Shown piece after piece: positions 57,085-64,000 of a DNA stretch of 64,000 nt. The stretch covers positions 62,001-126,000 of the forward strand of contig NZ_JAIGNO010000001.1 of NCBI RefSeq assembly GCF_019711515.1. The letters run 5' to 3'. The position numbers and the translations under genes were made by a program. The stretch is from Qipengyuania qiaonensis. Its GTDB lineage: Bacteria; Pseudomonadota; Alphaproteobacteria; Sphingomonadales; Sphingomonadaceae. Within the stretch, counting starts at the first letter, position 1. Each line of letters starts with the position of its first letter. The notes under the pieces were generated by a model. The model searched no databases. It was not told the origin of the DNA and worked only from the letters and a program-made list of their open reading frames with translations.

Positions 57085-60000
57085 ATGGAGCGGGATGCTG
57101 ACGACAATGCCATGGCGGTAAGCGCCGATTCCATCCGGCGTGCCCGCTGGCGCCAGAAGCGCTGGGCGATACCCAGCGTATTGCTCGCGCTTCTGATCGC
57201 TGCCGGGATCGCGGTATGGTTCTCGCGCGAGAGCATCGTCGACGATGTCATTCGCGACCAGCTGGAAGCCAACGACATTCCCGCAACCTATACGATAGAA
57301 CGCGTGGGCGGACTTACGCAGGTCCTGTCCGACGTCGTGATAGGAGACCCGGACGCGCCCGATTTCACCGCCGAGCGAATCGTGTTGCGGCTACGCTATC
57401 GGTTCGGCGTGCCGGAAATCGGCGGGGTCACACTGATCGAGCCGCGCATCTACGGCAGTTATCGCGAAGACAAACTCAGTTTCGGTTCGCTCGACAGTCT
57501 CATTTTCGCGCCGAGCGAAGAGCCCAGCGGCCTGCCCAATCTCAATATCGCCATTCGCGACGGACGCGGATTGATGGAAACCGATTACGGCCCGGTCGGT
57601 CTCAAGATCGTGGGTTCCGGCCTGGTCAGTCACGGCTGGGAAGGGACCCTTGCCGCCATTGCGCCGGGCCTGCGATTCCCGGGCTGCGAAGCGGGTCGAA
57701 CGACTGCCTATGGCCAGATCACCACTACGTCCGGCGAACCGAGATTTTCCGGCCCGGTTCGCGTGTCGTCGCTGGATTGCGAAGAGCGAGACCTGAACCT
57801 TTCCGATTACGCGATGGACCTTACCGTGGCGGCCGACGCGAGGCTCGCGAATCCCTCGCTCGAAGCGCGGCTCGAAGGGGGCAGAACCCGCTACGCCGAG
57901 AACTCGGTCGTGGCCCTTCTCGGAACCGTTCGCGCCCAGGTCCGCGACCAGTTGACTACGGCGAGATTTTCACTGGCTGCGCGAGGCGTGGAAACGCCGG
58001 CATCGCTCGCCGCGGTCCTGACTGCGGAAGGGCAGGCGCGAGCAAGCGGCGGGTTCGACCGTCTCCAGATCGAGAGCAATCTCGAGGGCAATGGCCTGCG
58101 GCTCGGAGAGGATCTGGTCGCGGCGGTCGAAACGCTCGCGCAAACGGGCGAGGGCACGCTGATCGCGCCGCTCACGCGCAAGATGGCGAACGCATTGCAG
58201 GCCGAAACGCGAGGTAGTGCGCTTTCCGCGGATTTGCGGTTGAGAATCGATCCTGACGGCTATTCCCTGCTCGCGCCCACGGCGGAACTGCGTGGCGGCA
58301 GTGGGGCACGACTGGTGTCGCTCTCCCGCGTCGAAATTGCCGCGCAGGGCGACGGTATGCCGCGTATTGCGGGCAATATAGCTACCGGCGGCACCGGCCT
58401 GCCGCGCGTTTCCGGCCGTATGGAACACGGTGAGTCCGGCGGTTCGATATTCCGATTGGCGATGGAGCGGTACGAGGCCGGAGACTCGTCGCTGACAGTG
58501 CCGCAGATGATTGTCGCCCAAGGTCGAACCGGTGCGCTCAGCTTCTCGGGCAAGGTGCTGGCCAGCGGACCGCTTCCCGGTGGTTCGGCGACCAATCTGC
58601 TGCTGCCGGTCGATGGCGGTTACGACAAGGGCGAGCTCGCCATGTGGCGGTCTTGTGCCGATGTGCGTTTCGATCGCCTCGAAATCGCCAACCTGATGTT
58701 CGAGAAGCGGGGGCTTACGCTCTGTCCACCCCGAGGACGTCCGATTCTCAATAGCGGAAATGGCGGACTGCGTATTGCCGCGGGTGCACCTTCTCTCGAT
58801 CTGCAGGGATATCTGGGTGAGACGCCCATCAGGCTCGCATCCGGACCGATCGGCTTCGCCTATCCCGGTGTCATGACGGCCCGTTCGATCGACGTGTCGC
58901 TCGGCCCTCCGGCCACGGCAAGCCGTTTCAGCGTGTCGGGAATCGAAGCGCGGTTGGGTGACGATATCGCCGGGACCTTCACCGGAGCCGACGTAGCCTT
59001 GTCTGCGGTTCCGATGAACCTTAACCGGGCCAACGGAAAATGGCGGTTCGCCAATGGTGAGCTGACCATCGACGACGCGGATTTCACACTGGTCGACCGC
59101 GAGGACCCGCCAAGATTCGAACCGCTGATGGCGCGCGGTGCCACACTTACGCTTGTCGACAATGTCGTCGATGCCCGCGCCGAGATGCGGCACCCGGCCA
59201 GCGATCGGCTCGTGACGATCGTCGATATCCGGCACGACCTCGGAAACGGTTCGGGTCATGCCGAGCTCGATATTCCAGGACTGCAGCTGGACGGCAATTT
59301 GCAGCCCGACCGGCTCTCCCGCCTGGCGCTGGGCGTGATTGCCAATGCCGATGGCGTCGTAACCGGGAACGGCCGGATAGACTGGGCCGCTGACGGCACG
59401 ATAACGAGCAGGGGCGCGTTCTCGAGCGAGGATCTCGATTTCGCGGCGGCCTTCGGACCCGTTACCGGGGCCAGCGGAACTATCGAATTTGTCGATCTGC
59501 TCAACCTGACGACGGCATCCGGCCAGAAAATCCGCGTGGCATCGATCAACCCCGGTGTGGAAGTGCTCGATGGCGAGGTAGAGTTCGAATTGCGCAATGG
59601 CGAAGTGCTGGCAGTGTCCGGGGGCAGCTGGCCCTTCATGGGCGGGCAACTGATCCTGCGCGACGTCGATCTGAATATCGGCATCAGCGAGGAGCGGCGC
59701 TACATCTTCGAGATCGTCGGCCTCGATGCCGCATCGTTCATTGCCCAGATGGAACTCGAGAACATCTCCGCCACCGGCCTGTTCGACGGGACCGTGCCGA
59801 TCGTGTTCGATGCGCAAGGCAATGGGAGGATCGATACCGGAGTGCTGATTTCGCGACCCCCTGGGGGCAATGTCTCTTATGTCGGGGACCTTACCTACGA
59901 AGACCTGTCGCCCATCGCCAACTTCGCCTTCGATGCGCTCAAGAGTCTCGACTATACGCAGATGCGGGTGATCATGGAAGGGCCGCTGACCGGAGAAATC

Positions 60001-60312
60001 GTTACGCGCGTGCGATTCGATGGAGTGAGCCAGGGCGAGGGGGCCGAATCGAACTTCCTCACCCGGCGCCTCGCGGCATTGCCGCTGCAGTTCCGGATCA
60101 ATATCAAGGCGCAGTTCTATCAGTTGATGACCAGCCTGAAATCGCTCTACGATCCGGCGGCCGTGCGGGATCCGCGCGAACTGGGCCTGCTGTCGGACGA
60201 TGGAACGCGTTTCCTGCGCCGATCGATCACCGGCGAGGAAGCCGAACCCGATATCGATCCGGAAGACGTCATTCCGGATGAACCCACCATTCAGGAGCAG
60301 GAAAGCGAGTGA
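57085..60312 (+). CDS. ydbH: YdbH-family (AsmA-like) intermembrane lipid transport protein
   Basis: A 1075-residue inner-membrane-anchored protein. One transmembrane helix lies at residues ~28-46 (WAIPSVLLALLIAAGIAVWF), and the rest is beta-rich periplasmic sequence, as in AsmA/VPS13-like lipid bridges. The C-terminal part (VSYVGDLTYEDLSP, ALKSLDYTQMRVIMEGPLTG) matches YdbH. In E. coli, YdbH with YnbE and YdbL moves phospholipids toward the outer membrane redundantly with TamB and YhdP. Here all three genes are consecutive. ATG 57085 follows GTGGGG. Confidence 0.88.
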   Translation: MERDADDNAMAVSADSIRRARWRQKRWAIPSVLLALLIAAGIAVWFSRESIVDDVIRDQLEANDIPATYTIERVGGLTQVLSDVVIGDPDAPDFTAERIVLRLRYRFGVPEIGGVTLIEPRIYGSYREDKLSFGSLDSLIFAPSEEPSGLPNLNIAIRDGRGLMETDYGPVGLKIVGSGLVSHGWEGTLAAIAPGLRFPGCEAGRTTAYGQITTTSGEPRFSGPVRVSSLDCEERDLNLSDYAMDLTVAADARLANPSLEARLEGGRTRYAENSVVALLGTVRAQVRDQLTTARFSLAARGVETPASLAAVLTAEGQARASGGFDRLQIESNLEGNGLRLGEDLVAAVETLAQTGEGTLIAPLTRKMANALQAETRGSALSADLRLRIDPDGYSLLAPTAELRGGSGARLVSLSRVEIAAQGDGMPRIAGNIATGGTGLPRVSGRMEHGESGGSIFRLAMERYEAGDSSLTVPQMIVAQGRTGALSFSGKVLASGPLPGGSATNLLLPVDGGYDKGELAMWRSCADVRFDRLEIANLMFEKRGLTLCPPRGRPILNSGNGGLRIAAGAPSLDLQGYLGETPIRLASGPIGFAYPGVMTARSIDVSLGPPATASRFSVSGIEARLGDDIAGTFTGADVALSAVPMNLNRANGKWRFANGELTIDDADFTLVDREDPPRFEPLMARGATLTLVDNVVDARAEMRHPASDRLVTIVDIRHDLGNGSGHAELDIPGLQLDGNLQPDRLSRLALGVIANADGVVTGNGRIDWAADGTITSRGAFSSEDLDFAAAFGPVTGASGTIEFVDLLNLTTASGQKIRVASINPGVEVLDGEVEFELRNGEVLAVSGGSWPFMGGQLILRDVDLNIGISEERRYIFEIVGLDAASFIAQMELENISATGLFDGTVPIVFDAQGNGRIDTGVLISRPPGGNVSYVGDLTYEDLSPIANFAFDALKSLDYTQMRVIMEGPLTGEIVTRVRFDGVSQGEGAESNFLTRRLAALPLQFRINIKAQFYQLMTSLKSLYDPAAVRDPRELGLLSDDGTRFLRRSITGEEAEPDIDPEDVIPDEPTIQEQESE

Positions 60313-60317
60313 GGGCT

Positions 60318-60512
60318 ATGAACCATGTCAAATTGACCGGGAGGATGGCTGCCGCCATGCTTGCCACAGTCGCGCTTGGGGGGTGCATCACAGTCAATGC
60401 GCCCGAAGAGCCGATCGTGATCGAGCTTAACGTCAACATCCGCCAGGAAGTGATCTACCGGCTCGCGGAGGATGCGGGCAATACGATCGAGGACAATGCG
60501 GATATCTTCTGA
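60318..60512 (+). CDS. ynbE: YnbE-family outer-membrane lipoprotein
   Basis: 64 residues. The lipobox LGGC is near residue 22, followed by a short acidic beta-strand segment (APEEPIVIELNVNIRQEVIY) typical of YnbE. In E. coli, YnbE multimers are thought to extend the YdbH groove to the outer membrane. The ATG follows GAGGG and lies six bases after the ydbH stop. Confidence 0.9.
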   Translation: MNHVKLTGRMAAAMLATVALGGCITVNAPEEPIVIELNVNIRQEVIYRLAEDAGNTIEDNADIF

Positions 60513-60520
60513 GGGGTGAC

Positions 60521-60913
60521 ATGATGAACAAGGTAAGGAAATCGGTGCTGGCGGCTGTGGCCCTTGCGACCGCCCTGGGCGGTTTCGCCGCCCCGGCATT
60601 CGCGCAGCGCGATCCGGCCTATGCCGCGGCCCGCTCGGCGGGTGAGATCGGTGAAAAGATGGATGGCTATATCGGTATCGTCGGCGCGGAAACGCCGGCG
60701 CTGCGCAAGATAGTGAACGACATCAACATCAAGCGTCGCGCGGTCTATTCGGAGCGTGCCAAGGCCAACAACGCCACGCTCGAGGAATATGCGTTGACCG
60801 CCGGTTGCCAAGCGATTTCGGCGACCAAGGCAGGCGAGAAGTATCAGGCGCCCGATGGTAGCTGGCAGACGCGTGGCGGGGGTGCACCGCAGCGCGATTC
60901 CCGCTGTCCGTAA
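60521..60913 (+). CDS. ydbL: YdbL-family (DUF1318) periplasmic protein
   Basis: 130 residues with a signal peptide (about residues 1-28, ending AFAQ). The mature part, with KMDGYIGIVGAETPALRKIV, DINIKRRAVYSERAKANNAT and GAEKY-like GEKYQAPDGSWQ, is the DUF1318 domain. E. coli YdbL is proposed to control YdbH-YnbE assembly. The gene follows GAGGGG and ends the operon before a strong terminator. Confidence 0.9.
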   Translation: MMNKVRKSVLAAVALATALGGFAAPAFAQRDPAYAAARSAGEIGEKMDGYIGIVGAETPALRKIVNDINIKRRAVYSERAKANNATLEEYALTAGCQAISATKAGEKYQAPDGSWQTRGGGAPQRDSRCP

Positions 60914-60937
60914 TATCGCCTTCCCGCTCTTGTTCGA

Positions 60938-60975
60938 AGCCTCTCGGCCCATATCCGGGCTTGAGAGGCTTTTTT
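60938..60975 (+). terminator. Rho-independent terminator after ydbL
   Basis: AGCCTCTC (60938-60945) pairs with GAGAGGCT (60963-60970), with an inner GCCC/GGGC pairing, followed by a run of six T. Confidence 0.88.
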
Positions 60976-61009
60976 GCGACATGGTGGCGGTTTCCGGTCC
61001 TTCCTCTTG

Positions 61010-61038
61010 TTGACTCGCCAGACCCCCCCTTCTAAGGG
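61010..61038 (+). promoter_or_regulatory. Candidate promoter of the atp (F0) operon
   Basis: TTGACT (61010-61015), a 17-base spacer and a weak -10 TAAGGG (61033-61038), 63 bases before atpI. The -35 is good; the -10 is poor. Confidence 0.35.
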
Positions 61039-61101
61039 GGCGGCGCCCTTGGCGGGCAAGTCCCTGCGCGTGCCGCGCAACCCCCTTTACAGGAGCATGG
61101 C

Positions 61102-61422
61102 ATGAGCGATGACGAACCCGCACGGGAACCTATCGAGGAGGATGCGCGGATCGACGCGCTGGAAAAGCGGCTCGCAGCCGCCCAGCAGCGCGAAGAACAG
61201 CGTAACCGCCCCAAGGCCTCCGGTTCCGATGCGAACTATCGCAGCGGCAACCGGGTTCTTGCGGATCTTCTTGGCGGGATTCTCGGCGGTGCGGTCATCG
61301 GTTATGCCATTGGCTATTTCACCGGGACCAACCCCTGGGGTCTGTTGGTCGGCCTGTTCCTCGGAATTGTGGTCGCCTTCAGGAACATTATCCGTGCGGC
61401 AAACCAACGCCCCGACGAATGA
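61102..61422 (+). CDS. atpI: AtpI/AtpZ-like ATP synthase assembly protein
   Basis: 106 residues. A charged N-terminal coiled coil (ARIDALEKRLAAAQQREEQ) is followed by two helices: GGILGGAVIGYAIGYFTG and PWGLLVGLFLGIVVAFRNII. This is the alphaproteobacterial AtpI form, thought to help c-ring assembly. ATG 61102 follows AGGAG. It is first in the F0 operon. Confidence 0.9.
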   Translation: MSDDEPAREPIEEDARIDALEKRLAAAQQREEQRNRPKASGSDANYRSGNRVLADLLGGILGGAVIGYAIGYFTGTNPWGLLVGLFLGIVVAFRNIIRAANQRPDE

Positions 61423-61476
61423 TCCCTTTGCGGGGCTTCCGGGGCGTTAGTTACAGGATCTAGGGACTAGACAGAC

Positions 61477-62265
61477 GTGGCAGCCGAGCAGGCCAAAGTC
61501 GATCCGATGCATCAGTTTACCATCGAACCGCTGGCCGGTTCGGGGGGCTGGGAACTCGCAGGCTACAACATCGCCTTCACCAATTCCGCGCTGTGGATGC
61601 TGATCACCACGGTGGTCCTCTTCCTCTTCGTGCTGGGCGGCATGAAGCGCGAACTGGTGCCCGGGCGCTGGCAGATGACGGTCGAAACCTTCACCGGCTT
61701 CATCGACAACATGCTCGAAGCCAATATCGGTCAGGCGGGCCACAAGTACGTGCCCTACGTCTTCAGCCTGTTCATGTTCATTCTGTTTGCCAATATCCTG
61801 GGCTTGCTGCCGCTGGGCGTGATCGGGCTGCACCCGTTCACCTTTACCAGCCACTTCACCGTCACCGGCGTGCTCGCGATCATAAGCTTCGCGATCGTTC
61901 TGCTGGTGGGCTTCTGGAAGCATGGCCTGCACTTCTTCAGCCTGTTCGTGCCGCATGGCACGCCGCTGCCGATGATCCCGATCATCGCGCCGATCGAGTT
62001 CATCTCGTTCATGGTGCGCCCGTTCAGCCTCGGCCTGCGTCTCTTCGTCGCCATGATGGCCGGCCACGTCCTGCTCGAAGTGTTGTCGAGCTTCGTGATC
62101 GACGGCACCAATGCCGGATTGCTGTGGGGCGGCGTCGTCGGCCTGCCCAGCTTCATCCTGATGATCGGCATCTGCGCGCTGGAACTGCTGGTTGCCGGCA
62201 TCCAGGCCTATGTCTTCGCTCTTCTGACGTCGCTGTACATCAACGACGCCGAAAACCTTCACTAA
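61477..62265 (+). CDS. atpB: F0F1 ATP synthase subunit a
   Basis: 262-residue integral membrane subunit forming the proton half-channels. The essential Arg is in the helix with FSLGLRLFVAMMAGH, and the final helix has LELLVAGIQAYVFALLTSLY. GTG 61477 is the start; a later ATG 61507 is in frame. Confidence 0.96.
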   Translation: MAAEQAKVDPMHQFTIEPLAGSGGWELAGYNIAFTNSALWMLITTVVLFLFVLGGMKRELVPGRWQMTVETFTGFIDNMLEANIGQAGHKYVPYVFSLFMFILFANILGLLPLGVIGLHPFTFTSHFTVTGVLAIISFAIVLLVGFWKHGLHFFSLFVPHGTPLPMIPIIAPIEFISFMVRPFSLGLRLFVAMMAGHVLLEVLSSFVIDGTNAGLLWGGVVGLPSFILMIGICALELLVAGIQAYVFALLTSLYINDAENLH

Positions 62266-62302
62266 GTCTTCAATCTTACACGTTTTTCCAAAGGAGTTTG
62301 TC

Positions 62303-62530
62303 ATGGAAATGGAAGCTGCAAAGCTCATCGGTGCTGGCCTCGCTGCAATCGGTGCCGGTATGGCCGCGATCGGCGTGGGTAACGTCTTCGGTTCGTTCCT
62401 CGAAAGCGCGCTGCGCAATCCGGGTGCTGCCGACGGCCAGCAGGGCCGCCTGTTCATCGGCTTCGCCGCTGCCGAACTTCTCGGCCTGCTGGCGTTCGTC
62501 GTTGCCATGATCCTGATCTTCGTCGCCTGA
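62303..62530 (+). CDS. atpE: F0F1 ATP synthase subunit c
   Basis: 75-residue double-helix proteolipid of the rotor ring. The glycine-rich first helix (LIGAGLAAIGAGMAAIGVG) and second helix with the proton-carrying Glu in FAAAELLGLLAFVVAM are plain. GGAG lies nine bases before ATG. Confidence 0.97.
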   Translation: MEMEAAKLIGAGLAAIGAGMAAIGVGNVFGSFLESALRNPGAADGQQGRLFIGFAAAELLGLLAFVVAMILIFVA

Positions 62531-62609
62531 TCGACGCAATCGGATTTGAGCCGGCCGGGATAAGCCCGGTCGGCCCACGAATTTTCGTACTCGCCTTTCG
62601 AGAGCTGCA

Positions 62610-63104
62610 ATGCCCCAGATAGCACAGCTTGCCGAAACATGGTCCAGCCAGGTCTTCTGGCTGCTGGTCTTCTTCGGCACCACCTTCTTCGTCATCGGTC
62701 GTGGCATGGTGCCCAGGGTGATGGCAACCGTCGCCCAGCGTGACGGCCAGATCGCCGCCGACCTCGCCGCTGCCAAGGCCGCGCGCGACGCTGCCGACGA
62801 GCAGGAAGAAGCCTGGCGAGTGCGCGAGAACGAAAACCGCGCCTCGGCACAGGCGATCGTTGCCAAGGCCAAGGACGAAGCTGCCGCCAAGTCCGAAAGC
62901 AAGCTTAAAGCCGCGCAGACACGGCTCGACAAGAAGCTGGCCGACGCCGAAACCCGCATCGCCGAAGCACGCCGTGCCGCGCTCGCCGAAGTGGAATCGG
63001 TCGCTGTCGAGGCCGCTCAGGATATCGTTTCCCGCCTCGCCGGGGCCAAGGTGACGAAGCCCGCCGCGACCAAGGCGGTGAAGGAGGCGATGAGCCATGG
63101 CTAA
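62610..63104 (+). CDS. atpF2: F0F1 ATP synthase subunit b' (second b-type stator)
   Basis: 164 residues. One N-terminal helix (VFWLLVFFGTTFFVIG) is followed by a long Ala/Glu/Lys coiled coil, the peripheral stalk. Alphaproteobacteria and photosynthetic lineages carry unlike b and b' chains, and b' comes first in this order. It overlaps the following b gene by eight bases. Confidence 0.92.
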   Translation: MPQIAQLAETWSSQVFWLLVFFGTTFFVIGRGMVPRVMATVAQRDGQIAADLAAAKAARDAADEQEEAWRVRENENRASAQAIVAKAKDEAAAKSESKLKAAQTRLDKKLADAETRIAEARRAALAEVESVAVEAAQDIVSRLAGAKVTKPAATKAVKEAMSHG

Positions 63105-63669
63105 TGCTACCCCCGAAGTCTTCGCCACCGAAGCTGCCGAAGTCTTCGTCGAGGAAGGCCATGGCGGTGCGCCGACACACGCCGAACCCGAATTGTTCGG
63201 CCTTGCACCGTTCCAGATCGTTTCGGTCGCAATGTTCGTCCTGCTGCTGATCGCCTTCTTCGGTGCCAAGGTTCACAAGACCATCGCCGGCGGCCTCGAC
63301 AGCAAGATCGCCGCGATCAAGGAACAACTCGACGAGGCCAAGCAGTTGCGGGCCGAAGCCGAAGCGCTGCGCAAGGAATATGCCGACAAGATCGCCGGGG
63401 CCGAGAAGGACGCCGAAGCGATGCTTGCCAATGCCCAGCACGAAGCCGATGCGATCCTTGAGAAGGCGGAAGCCGACAGCAAGGCGATGGTCGAGCGCCG
63501 CAAGCGCATGGCCGAAGACAAGATTTCCGCTGCCGAACGCGAAGCGGTCGAGGATGTCCGCAACCGCGCCGTCAACGCTGCGACTACGGCCAGTCGCAAG
63601 CTGATTGCCGAGACGCACGATGCCGAAGCCGACAAGGCGCTGGCAGACAAGGTGATCGCGGGGATCTGA
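63097..63669 (+). CDS. atpF: F0F1 ATP synthase subunit b
   Basis: 190 residues. A short acidic N-terminus, a membrane helix (FQIVSVAMFVLLLIAFFG) and a long charged coiled coil (IAAIKEQLDEAKQLRAEAEA onward) that forms the stator with b'. It is the last gene of the F0 operon; the F1 genes are not in this window. Confidence 0.93.
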   Translation: MANATPEVFATEAAEVFVEEGHGGAPTHAEPELFGLAPFQIVSVAMFVLLLIAFFGAKVHKTIAGGLDSKIAAIKEQLDEAKQLRAEAEALRKEYADKIAGAEKDAEAMLANAQHEADAILEKAEADSKAMVERRKRMAEDKISAAEREAVEDVRNRAVNAATTASRKLIAETHDAEADKALADKVIAGI

Positions 63670-63695
63670 TCCGCGGCCATCGAGAAGCATTCGAG

Positions 63696-63722
63696 AAGGC
63701 GGTCCTGTGGGCCGCCTTTTTC
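63696..63722 (+). terminator. Rho-independent terminator after atpF
   Basis: AAGGCGGTCC and GGGCCGCCTT pair around TGT with one G-T pair, followed by TTTTT on the plus strand. It also lies three bases from the end of the convergent dehydrogenase gene. Confidence 0.85.
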
Positions 63723-63725
63723 GAT

Positions 63726-64000
63726 TCAGGGTTCGAGCACGATCTTGCCGACGATCTCGCCGCGCTGCATCGTCTCGAATGCCTCGCGCCAGGAGGCGAG
63801 GGGAAGGGTGCGGTCGACATGCGGCACGATCCGTCCTTCGTAGGCCAGCCGATCGATCGCATCGGCAATCCGGTCGCCCCGTTCGGGGAAGCGCCGCGCA
63901 TATTCTCCGGCCCTCACGCCGACGACCGAAAATCCTTTGATCAGCGGTATGTTCACCGCGATTTCCGGGATACGGCCCGAGACGAAGCCTACCACCAGCA
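63726..64000 (-). CDS. Zinc-type alcohol dehydrogenase/quinone oxidoreductase (3'-partial view)
   Basis: Only the last ~91 residues are in the window and the gene continues beyond position 64000. The segment IPLIKGFSVVGVRAGEYARR, then GRIVPHVDRTLPLASWREAF and GEIVGKIVLEP, is the C-terminal end of the medium-chain dehydrogenase family, quinone-oxidoreductase branch (NADPH-dependent). An internal ATG at 63995 is not the true start. Confidence 0.85.
   Translation of the reverse strand, partial: LVVGFVSGRIPEIAVNIPLIKGFSVVGVRAGEYARRFPERGDRIADAIDRLAYEGRIVPHVDRTLPLASWREAFETMQRGEIVGKIVLEP

Noticed and set aside
57970..59817. 615-codon minus-strand frame opposite ydbH
   Set aside because: Same antisense artefact; ydbH has membrane anchor, start signal and operon context.

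Overview
The window is GC-rich, densely packed bacterial chromosome with no phage, insertion sequence, plasmid or CRISPR signature. Gene content and order point to an alphaproteobacterium of the order Sphingomonadales, most likely family Erythrobacteraceae. The supporting features are a CpdR gene beside an N-formylglutamate amidohydrolase, the block trpF-trpB-trpA-accD-folC, atpI-atpB-atpE-b'-b with two different b-type subunits, SapC, Flp pilins and HWE/HisKA_2 kinases. This placement is inference from gene content, not from a marker-gene comparison.

Layout. Positions 1-5300: end of a sensor kinase, a glutamine-dependent NAD synthetase carrying an extra N-terminal HTH-like region, an EamA permease, and ilvE on the minus strand. 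Positions 5300-6300: a mostly non-coding stretch with a candidate 18-codon leader ORF whose Shine-Dalgarno is exceptionally long, then a small lipoprotein. Positions 6300-17200: tlyA followed by a full propionyl-CoA to succinyl-CoA pathway (pccB, mce, scpA, pccA) plus bioB for the biotin cofactor. Small unexplained genes sit between the pathway genes: a Rap1a/Tai-like protein, a ribbon-helix-helix plus coiled-coil pair, a two-helix membrane protein and a restriction-nuclease-like protein. Positions 17200-20300: a GNAT, cyclase-family and peptide-transporter operon. Positions 20390-24984: aroB, aroK, a 44-residue membrane protein, a large exported protein and a XerC/D recombinase. Positions 25000-30640: accA, an M48 lipoprotein protease, two Flp pilins, mutT, tRNA-Arg, tRNA-Val, cpdR and N-formylglutamate amidohydrolase.

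Positions 30650-36140 (minus strand): FAD-linked oxidase, sapC, a second M48 protease, manC and manA, ended by a strong terminator. Positions 36290-47350: an exported protein, a RhlE-like helicase, a sterol-desaturase-family protein, a UvrD/PcrA helicase, two tandem paralogous exported proteins, rsmD, an rluB-type synthase, a Rieske oxygenase and an AmpG-like permease. Positions 47355-57000 (minus strand): a long biosynthetic run read as radC, then purB-lapA-pyrF-GNAT-trpF-trpB-x-x-trpA-accD-folC. Positions 57085-60913: ydbH-ynbE-ydbL, an envelope lipid-transport set. Positions 61102-63669: the F0 half of ATP synthase. The window ends in the C-terminus of a zinc-type alcohol dehydrogenase/quinone reductase.

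Tight 1-4 nt stop/start overlaps (ATGA, GTGA, TTGA) are used throughout and fix many starts, including TTG starts for bioB and a GNAT. Most of the window is ordinary housekeeping. The places worth a second look are the ilvE leader region, the HTH-NadE fusion, the orphan small genes inside the propionate cluster, the tandem exported paralogues, the two membrane genes between trpB and trpA, and the hairpin elements at 13317-13405, 30655-30717 and 50988-51072.
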